A stretch of DNA of 64,000 nt, from positions 4,640,433 through 4,704,432 of the forward strand of contig CAXIPT010000009.1 of NCBI GenBank assembly GCA_964030475.1, read 5' to 3'. Below are positions 1 through 27,330 of this stretch, piece after piece. Position 1 is the stretch's first letter. Each line of letters starts with the position of its first letter. A program made the position numbers and the translations under genes. The notes beneath the pieces were generated by a model that was not told the origin of the DNA, ran no database searches, and saw only the letters and a program-made list of their open reading frames with translations. The stretch is from Tethya wilhelma (lineage: Eukaryota > Porifera > Demospongiae > Tethyida > Tethyidae).

Positions 1-813
1 ACACAAGAAATGACTTTGAACAAGCAAATGGTAGTTTTTTTCAAGCATTCTTTTGTTTTGTTCTGTTCGCGGTCGCTCCCAGGAAACTTTCTCTTGCTAA
101 CTAACTTGAATTACGTAAAACAGTACGTCACTCACATGACTACTGGTACCAGGCTCTCTCCTTCCTTATTTTCGAAGAAAATATTCACAAAGGAGGAGCC
201 TGGGAACGAGGCTAATGATCACATACAAATCTTGTGCTTGATTGGACATACTCCTCAAGAAGAAAATGTACCAATAATCTCAGTCAAACTACCCTCCATA
301 TATATGCACCCATCGGTATAAAATGCACCACTCACAAAACATACCCTTCCATAAAAATGCACCCTTCACAAAAAGTACGAATATTTAAAAAATACCCCCC
401 CTCAGTTTCAAATGGCACTCCTCTTTCAAAAAAGCACTGTCTCAATTATAAAAGGTCGCCTTATTTTATTTGGCAGTTATCACCTCCCACAGTATGTATA
501 CAGCTGTTCAACAAGTAGCTGTGGTTTAATTTGTTGCTGCTAGCAATATTGAAGTTGTCATTATGGATGAAAACTACTACTACCTGTTGTGTATGGTGCA
601 AATGACTGGTATATTATAATGCACATCGATATCACATTAGCCTGACAACCTACAACAACACAAACAGGTCTTTATTTCAGCCCAAGCAAGCAGAAGTAGC
701 CAAAATACTGAATTTCAGAGTTTCATTAAAAGTTTGAAAAGAAGGCACATTCTGATATTATGAGAATCTGCATAGGAAAGATATTGCCAACAAATCGGTG
801 AGACTATAGAAGC
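1..813. other. Non-coding, no gene recognised
   Basis: AT-rich DNA with no open frame that resembles a known protein. Short frames near the left edge lack splice signals and codon structure. It lies in the 3' direction of the cathepsin gene, so it may be intron or 3' flank of that gene. Confidence 0.4.
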
Positions 814-1293
814 ATGGAACTAATACCAGCAGTAGAACTAGATAGCTTACTTGGCCACTTCTTCAAAGATAATACAAAACAAGATGGTGGAAACTATAAG
901 CCTGACTCACTAACATCATTTAGTGCAGTTATAAAAGATATCTATCACAGAAATGTGTTAAATTGGATACAATAATAGCTAACAGAGAATTTTCTCTGTC
1001 AGATGAAACTCTTGCAGCAAGGAGAAACCAATTGTGTTCACTCAGCAGAGCACAAAAGCCAAATACATCTAAGTCAATAACAGCTGAAGAACAAAACAGG
1101 CTTTTTGAAAGTGGTCAGTTAGGTGACCACGACGTGACGATCCTGAAACACTTATCCGAACAGTGTGGCATGTTTTTCCCCTACAAATGGGAATGAGGGG
1201 AAGAAACGAACATTGGAAGCTGAAACTAGGTGATATGGTACTCAAACAAGATGAAAATGGGGAATATGTGGAGTGGAGCATAGAGAGAGGTAC
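814..1293 (+). pseudogene. Decayed Crypton-type tyrosine recombinase fragment (KIAA1958/DUF3504-like)
   Basis: Three short frames read in order like the N-terminal and middle part of Crypton-derived tyrosine recombinases of the KIAA1958/ZMYM/QRICH1 group. The first (from 814) has ELDSLLGHFFKDNTKQDG and a stretch ending in PDSLTSF. The second (from about 963) has KPNTSKSITAEEQNRLFESG. The third (from 1194) has MRGRNEHWKLKLGD. At least two frameshifts and a stop separate them, and the C-terminal catalytic region (R...HxxR...Y) is absent. It lies near the 3' side of the cathepsin gene on the opposite strand. The family assignment is from recognised motifs; that it is dead is seen directly from the frame breaks. 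Confidence 0.72.
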
Positions 1294-1821
1294 GTAAATC
1301 AGAACAGCTAGGAGAAGTAGCAGGGTGTAACGAAAGAGGTTTTGAACCCAAATATACGCGACTGGGTCAAGTTGTTGTCCAATTCATTTTTTAAAGCAAA
1401 TGCGTTAACACTAAGCTAACACAACTGACAGTCTGTTTATGATCAAGTAGTAACCACACTCTTGAACAATCTGGTCTCTTTTCAAATTTTACAGTTACAG
1501 GATAACTTAGCTATCAACGTTAAAGGGTTAATGAGTCAGTCTACTCATAAATAGAGGCGTATTATGATTGATGATAGTGACTCTGATCAACATGATTATT
1601 CAAACATGATGAACTTCAATGTATACAGCTATTCCATTATACACTGTCACATGCACTGTCAATATCATGAAGTCAAATGATAAACCTATTATTGCACTCC
1701 CAAGTTCGGGCAATATTTAGGAAATATATTTAGCTCATGAGCTCTGTACTGTCCCTTCCGTTGATCAGGTAAATACTACCCCTCTCAAACTAAATATTTT
1801 CCCATTTTGCCCTCCCAGTCA

Positions 1822-6211
<4,390 letters not shown>

Positions 6212-6660
6212 GCTCGAGTTTGGGGGGAATGGATCAGCCTCGCTTCAATATGATTTCCTTTATCTCTGGTTTAGTGCAAAGTCAGATTAGTCACTCCCCC
6301 ACCTGTCACTCCCACCTCGTGGTACCATGTGACGTGAATTATAATGATTCATAATGAATCATACCGGCTAGCCAGTATAATTTATTATCTATGATCATGA
6401 TGGACTTGAAAGTCTCGAGGGTCCGACGTCCAGCTAGCCCCTGCGAGATTGGGGACCGACGAAGCTAGCTACTGCGAGACATAACATCCCCGCCTGGGCC
6501 GCCGCCCGCCCCACGCGCCGCCAGCCCCTCCGATCCTGAGCCTCCGATCGGCCGAATGGCCATACACCGACTCTAGTCTAGCCCTAGACCCCGCCTACAC
6601 CGACTCAGTATGCAAAATCATGTGTCTTGGCGGGTCGAGACTCGGAGTGTCAGCGGGAAG
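6212..6660. promoter_or_regulatory. Divergent promoter region between cathepsin and RTK1
   Basis: The 449 bp between two opposite start codons contain the most GC- and CpG-rich stretch of this part of the window (about 6410-6600, rich in CCGCC, CGCC and CCGATCG words), in sharp contrast to the AT-rich surroundings. A shared bidirectional promoter is inference; no TATA box is obvious. Confidence 0.55.
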
Positions 6661-15465
<8,805 letters not shown>

Positions 15466-15565
15466 CAAGTATTGTATGAAAAAATTTAATGTAAAACTTG
15501 AATTCATGGTTTTGTGTAGGTATATGAGAGCCTATATAATTATAATTACGGCTGCATATAATTAT

Positions 15566-15985
15566 TATAGTAAAAATTTCATAAAAATTAGCAGTGTAGG
15601 AATGGGCAGTGCTGTAAAAAGTAAGGAAACAAGGCATGCATGCTTGTCGCAATCAGTTCGGCACATGACTACTTCATTTTCATTTTAAATTTCTCAAGCA
15701 TGCATCCTGTCAAATGAAACATTGATATAATTCAAATACTGTACATGAAGGTTGATATAATAATGGTTTGAAGTCATAGATCGTGCAACCAACCAGTATG
15801 TTGGCTCTAAGCAAGCAACCTAGGCAATGCTGTTACTAGTGGTGTTTAACTCTCAAAACCCTTAGTTTAAATTGAAAGACTTGGGCTTTAAAATGAAGTA
15901 GTCATGTGCCGAACTGATTGCGACATGTATGCCTTGTTTCCTTACTTTTTACAGCACTGCTCATTTTTATGAAATTTTTACTATA
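15566..15985. mobile_element. Foldback MITE in the RTK1 3' flank
   Basis: Long inverted arms of roughly 110-120 bp (15566-15690 against about 15880-15985), sharing GTAAGGAAACAAGGCATGC-type sequence in opposite orientation, around a short centre. A diverged single arm lies at about 19920-20000. It starts 100 bp after the RTK1 stop codon, so it could fall in the 3' UTR and fold as RNA; that is inference. Confidence 0.75.
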
Positions 15986-16007
15986 CTTGTAAAATCTGAA
16001 AGCTATC

Positions 16008-16545
16008 AGAGACTGGTTAGTCCCTACAAAAAACTTGAGTAGCAACAGTGGTCAGTTTACTAACGTGCATGCGCATTTAATGCCACGTGAATAGATAGCG
16101 ACCTTTGAATTCTACCCACAAAAGATGGCTGCATTGAAGTGTATGAATTTATACGCAAGTTTTAAAAGCTTTCTAGCTCTTGTTTTGACACATTTAGGCA
16201 GTAAACGAGTGCTAAAGATCCTAGTTCGGATGAAAAGAAGTTACTTTGTGTAGTTAAAACTAGCTCAACGCCTTCTGTTTCCCTGGAAATGGTGTTCAAG
16301 TAAGTCAGTAAGTAAGTGAGAACAAAAATGCGTGGGCGTAGCTTCTGACTAGCACTCTCAACGAGTGCAATAGGAAAGTTTCTGTGAGCTTTAGGCTTAC
16401 AAGCTGTTGGTAATCTGTCTAAGAGAGCTTCTGGGCAAGTTTGGAGGTTTAACATTTGCTAGATTTTTATGGTGATGAACATTTTGTATTGTGTCTATGG
16501 GACAGTCAGCCCATTCCTACTACACGTACTACCATACGTATGATA
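16008..16545 (+). repeat. Interspersed repeat R2, copy 1
   Basis: About 540 bp starting near GACTGGTTAGTCCCTACAAA and ending near GGGACAGTCAGCCCATTCCT. Related copies: about 19985-20430, 20745-21320, 25292-25640 and a fragment at 32095-32245. An 87-codon open frame in the 20142 and 25367 copies is not conserved in the others, so it is not treated as a gene. Confidence 0.7.
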
Positions 16546-16795
16546 AGCCCATACACCCTGCTTTATGATTCAATTCAACACTGTGTACACTGTGAGTATA
16601 GGTCTATCAGGATGTCCAAGACACATCGATCTACGAGCTCATAATAAAATGCTGGTATATATGACATTCTGTATAGCTAAAACAATGTTCATTCAAGATG
16701 AAATTAATTTAAAATTTTGTTTTATTTCTAGTGTCACTAGAAATTAGTTAAGCAAGATGAAATTAGAAAGCTCCTCTACCTCGTATAGTGAACTT

Positions 16796-17665
16796 AAGGT
16801 TAGAGGTTTTTGAGTGGGCGGGGATCAAAATAAAATATTAATGATATTCATAGGCTCGTAGAAACTTTTGATACTATCTCAAAGCCGAGGACTATTTATT
16901 ACTCAAAGGGTCAAAGGTCAAATTTAGTAGCTCTCTAAAATGGGTTTTTCTGCAATTGCCACTCACTCACAGGGAACAATTAACTACCAGGCGGCATGAA
17001 AGACAATAGATGAACAAAAAAACGTATGTTGTTAAAAACTGCTCATCAAGTCTGTACAAGGCTTTTTGCACTATGTATACACTTTAGACTACCACATTCT
17101 CTCACAAAATGTCTAACAGGTAAATAAGCTCTCATACCTCACTGCCTCTCTCTCCTCTCCACAAGGGAAGAAAAAATGGATTTTTTACAGCCCTGTCAAG
17201 TTCAAAGTTAATTTAATTAATTAATTAATTAATTTCCTGTATATACTCACTTTGAGCTCACATATGTGGCAGAGGGGTCAAAATTCAGAGTTCAAAAGTC
17301 AATCACACTCAATACACGCTTGGTTGGATACGCCCACCAAGCTTTGAAGTCACAGCTAGCACATACTCTCTGCTAGCCATCCTGGAAACTTACTGCATGC
17401 ACATTTTCATGCATATCACCATCCTATTGCAGTCACAAGACACACCCATACAGTATGTTATGAGTAATTTTTCTTTTAGCGCCTGCGGTCCGTGAAGTTT
17501 CTTTGATGTGATCTAATTTCCGATCACTTGTACGACGACAACTTCTGGTCACTAATTTTGTAGGAAAATGATCTCTAGCACCTCCTGAACACTTTCATTT
17601 TCAATTGTATATTTTGATATAGTAATCTTGGACACACCCCTTTATGATCCACTAATTAAATTAGT
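16796..17665 (+). repeat. Interspersed repeat R1, copy 2
   Basis: Diverged copy of the repeat at 4790-5695, in the same orientation, with an internal (TTAA)n run at about 17211-17233. Confidence 0.75.
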
Positions 17666-18414
17666 TCTCACTAAAACTCCACTTACTCAAAATCCAATAA
17701 TTTAATGTAGCAACATGATGTATATCACATTAGTTGTGTCAAAGTACTAAATAGCCCATATCCGTGCACAAGTTTGTCCTTATGTTCATAATTCACACTA
17801 CAGTAATGGTATTAGTTGTTTATACAGTCAACTCCCTCAATAGTGGACAACTTCGTTCCGGGGCCATTGTCCTTTATTGAGGGAGTGTCCTTTATTGAGG
17901 AGTTTTGGTCTAGCTAGACTGTATTTCAAGCAAACATAGAATTCAGTTCGATCATAAATCATAAAATGCACCTGATTCATGTGATATATAGTTAGTGATA
18001 CAGTTAGCTTAGTCTGCTGGAACAGATCTACACAAATCCTTTGTCCTTAACTATGTCCTGTAGTTTCCTTATGTATGGTTCTGGACCACAAAATTTGTAG
18101 ATACAAGGAACTTCTAGTCCATAACCTGCACCTCTATTTAACATAAGAACCAGTTATTTCGGTAGAAGGCAGAAGTAAAGTTGTATCCAAACTTAGAAAA
18201 TATTTCAGAAAAAATTCTTAAAAAAATCAGTAGAGATCATGCATCGAACCATGGACCAAACAGTCCACAGCACTGCATACTACCTATCTATCCCACCAGG
18301 CTGTTCCTGCCAGCTTTCCCTTTTTAGCCTTACTTTAATGCAATCTCTAATAATAATAATATATTGCACTAGAGCCCCATCCCTAGCGCTACCCCTAGCC
18401 CTAGCCACCTCAGT

Positions 18415-19107
18415 GTACTTAAGGCCTGGGTCACCTATGTACCTTAAATAGGTACTTATTAATATTCACATCTGTTATAACTTAAAAACTATCTAATCAG
18501 TAACCATGGAAACATGAATATAGATTCATGGCTATAATCTAAACATAATTAATGAAAAAACTGGTCATGTGACTCTTCCAAATTTGCTGAATCAGCAAAA
18601 TATGAATAATTAATTAGGCGGCCATGTTGCTGTGTTGCTATGGTAACCAAACTTTGTCAAATTGATCGCTTTACTAATATAAGTTAAAAATCGAAGTTTG
18701 GTATCTGGTAACAGATTTGGATCAGAGATACGATGCATTTTCCAAATAATGCACACTTACCGTTTTCTTCTTCTCGGCTGTATCTCATTAACAATTTGAT
18801 AATTTTTTACCAAACTTTTATCCATAGAGGTTTAGGATGTGGCGAACATCTTGACAAATTTCGGTTGCCATAGCAACACTGGAACTTGACCGCCTAATTA
18901 ATTATTCATAATTTAGGGTGTTTCACTTGATGCTCATTAATTACAAAAATATTCGACATTTTGGTACCAAATTTTGTAAACATGGCAACGAAAGGATAAA
19001 AATTAAGGATATGTTAAGTAAATTATCTATAGACTTTCAAAAGATGTATAAAGTGGGTTGTTGTTATGTGCAATTTTGATACATTTTTGGTTGACCCAGG
19101 CCTAAGT
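18415..19107. mobile_element. MITE with AGGCCTGGGTCA termini (nested)
   Basis: Inverted ends share AGGCCTGGGTCA (left near 18421, right near 19091). Interior arms include AATTAATTAGGC and GTTGCTATGGTAACCAAA opposite GGTTGCCATAGCAACA and GCCTAATTAATTATTCAT. A second family member is at 29121-29807. Non-coding. Confidence 0.8.
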
Positions 19108-19147
19108 GCGCAGAGACGGCCTCAGCCCTAGCCTAGTAGACTAGACT

Positions 19148-19200
19148 AAGCACAAGCAAGAGACTGGGGCCCGTAGGGCCCCAGTCTCTTGCTGGTGCTT
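19148..19200. other. GC-rich hairpin
   Basis: Arms of 25 bases around GAGACTGGGGCCC and its complement, separated by GTA, nearly perfect throughout. It lies just outside the nested MITE but inside the 8-bp-duplication element. Could be a leftover of a foldback or an RNA hairpin; no T-run follows to suggest a terminator. Confidence 0.75.
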
Positions 19201-20066
19201 TGTACAATCCATTTATTACATATATTAATCCATATATTCATATACTAGTTATGAATATGCTAATTAGGATACTACTTTACTTCTGCCATCAACCGTTATT
19301 TCAGCAAATCCTGTGTTATAGTCCCTTCTCAAAAACTGTGATACAGTTCTGGACATGTTGAATGGAACATGGCCTACAGTTTCTCCATCTTTGATGACAG
19401 CAACTGCAAACCGGTCTACAGGATTGTCTGTCTCTATTCTTAGTACCAACTGTTAACCTATACTGGGTGTCCACTCATCTTTATAAACATGATAGCTGAG
19501 GACTAACAGAGCTCGCCATGATCCATGCAGATATCCCATAATTGCATATCGCACGCTGCTCAAGTAGGCGTGGCGCAGCGTGGCCAAAATGACCACACCC
19601 AGTGTCCGTTATTTAGGAATGGTTTTGTACAGAAAAGGTTATTTAGGACCATTACTAGCGTCCGTTATAGAGAATTGAGAGGTGTCCACTATTTAGAGGT
19701 TGCTATTGTACACAAAGTATAGTAAATTCAGTTGGTGCCTCAAGCAGTGTCCGTTATAACGTAGATGTCTGCTATTGAGAGTGTCCGCTAAGAGGGAGTT
19801 GACTGTAGTTCTTTTTTGTATTTTATAGCAGAACTATTTTCATTGCTTATAGCTAAAATTTAAAAAAAAATGTAGAAGCATATAATACTATAATTATTAG
19901 ATTCCAAGACTTGGGCACAAAATGAAGTAGTAATGTGCCAAAATCGAGACATGCCTCGTTTCCTTACGTTTATAGCACTACACTGCTTCTTCCTTAACTT
20001 TTTTATCACTATATACATGGAGACTGGTTAGTCTCTACAAAAAGCTTAAGTAGCTGAAAATATTAC

Positions 20067-20717
20067 CTAAAGCTTAGTAGGCTAATCCGCATGCGCATTA
20101 AACGCCACGTGGATAACAACCTTTGAATTCTACTGTAAAAAATGGCTACACTGAAGTACAAAAGCTGTCTAGCTCTTCTTTTAACACATTTAGGCAGTAA
20201 ACGAGGGAAAAAGATCAAACGAAGTTATACTTTGTGTTGTCAAAAACCTAACTCAATGCCTTTTGTTTCTCTGGAAATCACGTTCATTTTAGTAAGTGAG
20301 AACAAATTGCGTAGGTGTAGCTTCCAACTAGTGCTCTCTACGAGTACTATGGAAAGTCTCTGTGAGTGTAACGACCAGGGTCTTAGGCCACGGCTGCACT
20401 CATAACTCATGCAACTTTAATCCTCTCTGATCTTACAGTTAAATACAGACTTATATATACACAATAAAATTAAAGATAAGTAGCTTCCTGTACAGAAATC
20501 AAGGCTATTGAGCATGTGCATACTTCACAAACTAAGATAATAGTATTCCCAGTACGGTAGTACTGGGTACACAGGAATGGCACGGATGGCCCATTAGCGC
20601 AATACAAATATTCACGCGAATAACTCAGCAAAAACTGAGTGCTTAGCACTAAAAGGCTTCTTAAGCTACTATTTAGCTCTTTCTCTTTCTAATGAGCCCA
20701 AAAACATGGCCTAAAAC
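20067..20717 (+). repeat. 651-bp segment identical to 25292-25942, ending at an assembly N
   Basis: It ends at the last base before N at 20718; its copy starts at the first base after N at 25291. It contains part of R2 and the start of R3. All stretches compared by eye are identical. Most simply it is one genomic segment printed twice by the assembly. Confidence 0.88.
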
Positions 20718-20744
20718 NCTTTTTTCAACACTACAGTGTGTAGA

Positions 20745-21320
20745 CTATCAGAGACTGGTTAGTCCCTACAAAAAGCTTGAGTAGCAGCTAAACATGCACT
20801 ACATTATGCTTGAAGAGGCTAATGCGCATGCGCATATTAATGCCACGTGGATAGATGACCTTTGAACTCTACCTACAAAGATGGCTGAATTGAAGTACGT
20901 GAATTTATACACTAAGTTTCAAAGCTTTCTAGTTTTTGTTTAGGCCTATCTATGATGAAAGCGAGTGTCAAGGAATGTAGTACCCATGAAAAGAACTTAC
21001 TTTGTGCTGTCAAAGTTGGCTCAACACATTCTGGGTCTCTGGAAATGCTTTTCAAGTAAGTCAGTTAGGAAGTAAGTAGAAGAACAAAAATGGCACTATG
21101 GTGGCTTCCCACTAGCGCTCTCTACGAGTGCTGCAGAAAGTTTTTGTGAGTTTTAGGCCTTGCATGCAGTTGGTAATCTGTCAGTGAGAGCTTCTGAGCA
21201 ACTTTGAAGGTTTAATTTTGTTTGACTAGATTTTTATGGCGGCCAACATTTTGTATTGTGTCTATGGGACAGTCGGCCCATTCCTACTATACGTACTACC
21301 GTACGTATGATACATTGTAT
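20745..21320 (+). repeat. Interspersed repeat R2, further copy
   Basis: Diverged copy of 16008-16545, beginning just after the N at 20718 and ending in GGGACAGTCGGCCCATTCCT followed by ACTACCGTACGTATGA. Confidence 0.7.
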
Positions 21321-21878
21321 ACAAACTACTATAATGTTATTAATAATTATTGTGACTTGTGCAGTGAAATAAATGTATATAGATCTATATTATATATAAT
21401 ATTATTATAATAGAGTGTTTGTTCATGCAGTGGTACAGGAGTGCAAGTATAAATTTTTCAGTATGGCCACTCCAGCTAGCTAAGCTGTAGTACGGTTACT
21501 GATTATGCACTGGTATTTCAGCTAGCTATCTGACAGCAGCTGAGCATTCCAGTGCAGCAGAAATAATATCTATTGATGAGTGAATGGCATAGCTGCTAAG
21601 CATAGCTCATCTGGTTCACTTGCTTACAAATATACATACCGACAAACAGCTGAACAGATATGCTTAGATATGAATCACGACGAGCATGTAGCAAGTAGTT
21701 TTTATATGAGTGCACTATAGTGTGCTGAGGCTTGTGCACCATCGGTGCCTTCATTGTAGTGGGTTTTGTGCATGCTAGGTACCTATCAGTCAACTATACA
21801 TAGCTGCTGTTCTTAGGGCAAGAATATTAATTTTAATAATAAAAAATGTATATAATAATGTATTTGTTAAAAACTTAC
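21321..21878. other. Non-coding between repeat R2 and RTK2
   Basis: AT-rich sequence with a CACCATCGGTGCC hairpin near 21737. No match to the expected last RTK2 exon (which should begin with an Asn-Pro-Glu and Arg-Pro motif) was found here. Confidence 0.5.
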
Positions 21879-25290
<3,412 letters not shown>

Positions 25291-25291
25291 N

Positions 25292-25768
25292 CTAAAGCTT
25301 AGTAGGCTAATCCGCATGCGCATTAAACGCCACGTGGATAACAACCTTTGAATTCTACTGTAAAAAATGGCTACACTGAAGTACAAAAGCTGTCTAGCTC
25401 TTCTTTTAACACATTTAGGCAGTAAACGAGGGAAAAAGATCAAACGAAGTTATACTTTGTGTTGTCAAAAACCTAACTCAATGCCTTTTGTTTCTCTGGA
25501 AATCACGTTCATTTTAGTAAGTGAGAACAAATTGCGTAGGTGTAGCTTCCAACTAGTGCTCTCTACGAGTACTATGGAAAGTCTCTGTGAGTGTAACGAC
25601 CAGGGTCTTAGGCCACGGCTGCACTCATAACTCATGCAACTTTAATCCTCTCTGATCTTACAGTTAAATACAGACTTATATATACACAATAAAATTAAAG
25701 ATAAGTAGCTTCCTGTACAGAAATCAAGGCTATTGAGCATGTGCATACTTCACAAACTAAGATAATAG
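25292..25768 (+). repeat. R2 copy after assembly N (duplicate of 20067-20543)
   Basis: The first base after the N at 25291 begins a sequence identical to that starting at 20067. It holds the same 87-codon open frame (25367-25630), which is not supported as a gene. Confidence 0.8.
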
Positions 25769-26847
25769 TATTCCCAGTACGGTAGTACTGGGTACACAGG
25801 AATGGCACGGATGGCCCATTAGCGCAATACAAATATTCACGCGAATAACTCAGCAAAAACTGAGTGCTTAGCACTAAAAGGCTTCTTAAGCTACTATTTA
25901 GCTCTTTCTCTTTCTAATGAGCCCAAAAACATGGCCTAAAACCATCGCTAAAGTAACAAACACAAACATGCCAAACCTCCAATTTTCTCCATCTTCTTCT
26001 TATTCTTCTTCTTCTTCTATCTTGGCTCAACTTTTCTCAGAGACTACTCACTTTCAGAAGCTGATTCTTGAACGAACGAACTTGGTTTCTTCCGGGACAG
26101 TCGCTTTTGCCATCGGTTTTTAGCGCCTCTCATTGAGTAGCTAGATACAAGGCGAAAAGCGCCTCCTCCATATGGCCGCCATTGATTTCTACACTCATGC
26201 ATAATTCATTAGCTTCTAGAAAATTCGAATTGACGACCCTTTCCACACACAAAAGTGTGCGTTATTTGGAATTAAATGCACTGAAGTTGCCTCATTGCTG
26301 GAACTATTTTGTGATACCTGGTTGCTCTTCTTAAGAGATGAATCAGAACTTTGATTATCATAACATATAGAAAGGCAAGTAAATCTTATGATACAGCTCC
26401 TGCCTCCAAATGACTGAGATGTGTGTTTCACTTCAGTATCAAGCAGGATATACACACTGCACTGACTTACCAGCTCAGCAGCCCGCCGCTGGCTCAGTGA
26501 GTCTGGCTTGCCAGACTACTAACTACACACACCAACACAAATGTAATTTGTAGAATTATGGAAAAATGAGAACAAACAAGTAAAAAAAACATTGGAAATG
26601 TAATGAGACACAGGAATGGCTAAATCGTAAAAAGAGCGCAAACAAGATGGAATGGCTGTTAGAGTGTGTAAGGAATTCTTCCTGTGGGCAAAATGAGAGA
26701 CTCAATATTAATAAGGAGATTGTTAAATGCAGCCCATACAGGAAGAATTCTGCACACACTCTAACAGCCATTCCATCTTGTTTGCGCTCTTTTTACGATT
26801 TAGCCATTCCTGTGTCTCATTACATTTCCAATGTTTTTTTTACTTGT
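25769..26847 (+). mobile_element. R3 element, full-length copy A (about 1.1 kb)
   Basis: Begins TATTCCCAGTACGGTAGTAC (itself a palindrome), has a middle module ending GTGCGTTATTTGGAAT and a 3' foldback at 26575-26847. Other copies: 37673-38785 (plus), 28683-30411 (minus, carrying a MITE), and partial ones at 36793-37255, 20544-20717, 46453-46873 and 59186-59752. No coding region recognised. The class is unknown; palindromic start and foldback end suggest a DNA element. Confidence 0.78.
26575..26847. repeat. Foldback module of R3 copy A
   Basis: Arms of about 115 bases (from AACAAGT at the left, AATGGAATGGCTGTTAGAGTGTG inward) pair almost perfectly, with a loop of about 45 bases. Homologous foldbacks at 28683-28942 and 38511-38785. 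Open frames on both strands here are consequences of the palindrome. Confidence 0.88.
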
Positions 26848-26934
26848 TAACTTTACGAATATCACTACAATTCCACTCGCTTAAATCAAAGCTTGTCCTC
26901 AAGCTTACACAGAGTTAACATATGTCCTCTTGCC

Positions 26935-27330
26935 TAGTAGCTTTCTTCCACTCGGTTTTCTACCACACCATGAGACATCGGGTAGTTCAGAATAGCAAGG
27001 CCTGACAGTCAAGAGAGATGAAGATGCATCTGGCTTAGCATCTGGCTTATCAAGTGGTTAACTTGAACATTCGTTGGTGTTGTGGACAACACTGTACAGG
27101 CCAAAGAATGGTCAGGCTAGCTTCCGAGCTTTCCCTTTGATCATAAACACCATTACTCTATCACCAACATTGTAATTAGTTGTCTTTGAATGCTTGTTTT
27201 AATGAACCTTCTGCTTTTGCTGAGCTGATTTGGTATTTTCTTGGGTAACCTTCCAAGCCTCGGATAAGCCGATTGTCACGGCCGTTGGATAGTCATCAAA
27301 GTGGATAACCTAGAGATTCCGGTCAACTAG
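26935..27330 (-). pseudogene. Ty3/gypsy-type pol C-terminal remnant
   Basis: The minus strand reads TIGLSEAWKVTQENTKSAQQ, then NYNVGDRVMVFMIKGKARKL, then FFGLYSVVHNT and SLLTVRPCYSELPDVSW, interrupted by several stops. The order (helix with Gln-rich end, VGDRVxV barrel, PFxGPYxV-like strand) matches the integrase C-terminal region of gypsy-class LTR retrotransposons. No LTR or other domains found nearby. Confidence 0.62.

Larger units (their letters stand above)
18161..19294. mobile_element. 1134-bp element with 8-bp target duplication, inserted in the HIRAN-like ORF
   Basis: The direct repeat GTTATTTC flanks it at 18153-18160 and 19295-19302. Termini are inverted: GGTAGAAGGCAGAAGTAAAG on the left and, read inward from the right, GGTTGATGGCAGAAGTAAAG, extending to about 28 bp with 23 matches. 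An 8-bp duplication fits hAT, P or Merlin elements; the GG terminus is unlike typical hAT CAGGG ends. It contains a further nested MITE and no transposase. Confidence 0.85.
18026..19503 (-). pseudogene. HIRAN-like ORF, interrupted by a transposon
   Basis: Two parts on the minus strand. 19503-19303 reads YHVYKDEWTPSIG, a stop codon, then LVLRIETDNPVDRFAVAV, GETVGHVPF and NTGFAEIT. 18152-18026 resumes with GSYVNRGAGYGLEVPCIYKF and ends DIVKDKGFV plus stop. Between them sits an 1134-bp insertion with an 8-bp target duplication. The D-x-x-AVAV...G-x-x-VGHVP pattern resembles HIRAN domains (DNA-binding modules of HLTF/Rad5), and similar frames are common in sponge and cnidarian repeats; that link is from memory. 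An in-frame stop plus the insertion makes it a pseudogene. Confidence 0.7.
17825..19805. mobile_element. TA-flanked DNA transposon carrying a HIRAN-like ORF
   Basis: Perfect 14-bp terminal inverted repeats CAGTCAACTCCCTC with TA on both sides (17823-17824, 19806-19807). Similarity continues inward as degenerate 'GGACA...' words. The TIR start and the TA duplication fit the Tc1/mariner/pogo group. No DDE transposase was recognised; the only coding sequence is a HIRAN-like frame on the minus strand, itself split by a younger insertion. It is therefore probably a non-autonomous derivative. Confidence 0.82.

Noticed and set aside
20142..20405. 87-codon open frame, repeated at 25367-25630
   Set aside because: It lies in repeat R2, other R2 copies do not keep the frame, and the two identical copies are probably one segment shown twice by the assembly.
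26556..26918. Overlapping open frames on both strands
   Set aside because: They arise from the near-perfect palindrome of the R3 foldback; the peptides of the two arms are complements of each other.
27060..27085. GGTGTTGTGGACAAC as a possible 5' LTR start of the BEL/Pao remnant
   Set aside because: Only about 10 bases resemble the proposed 3' LTR start, and it lies inside the gypsy remnant in another orientation.
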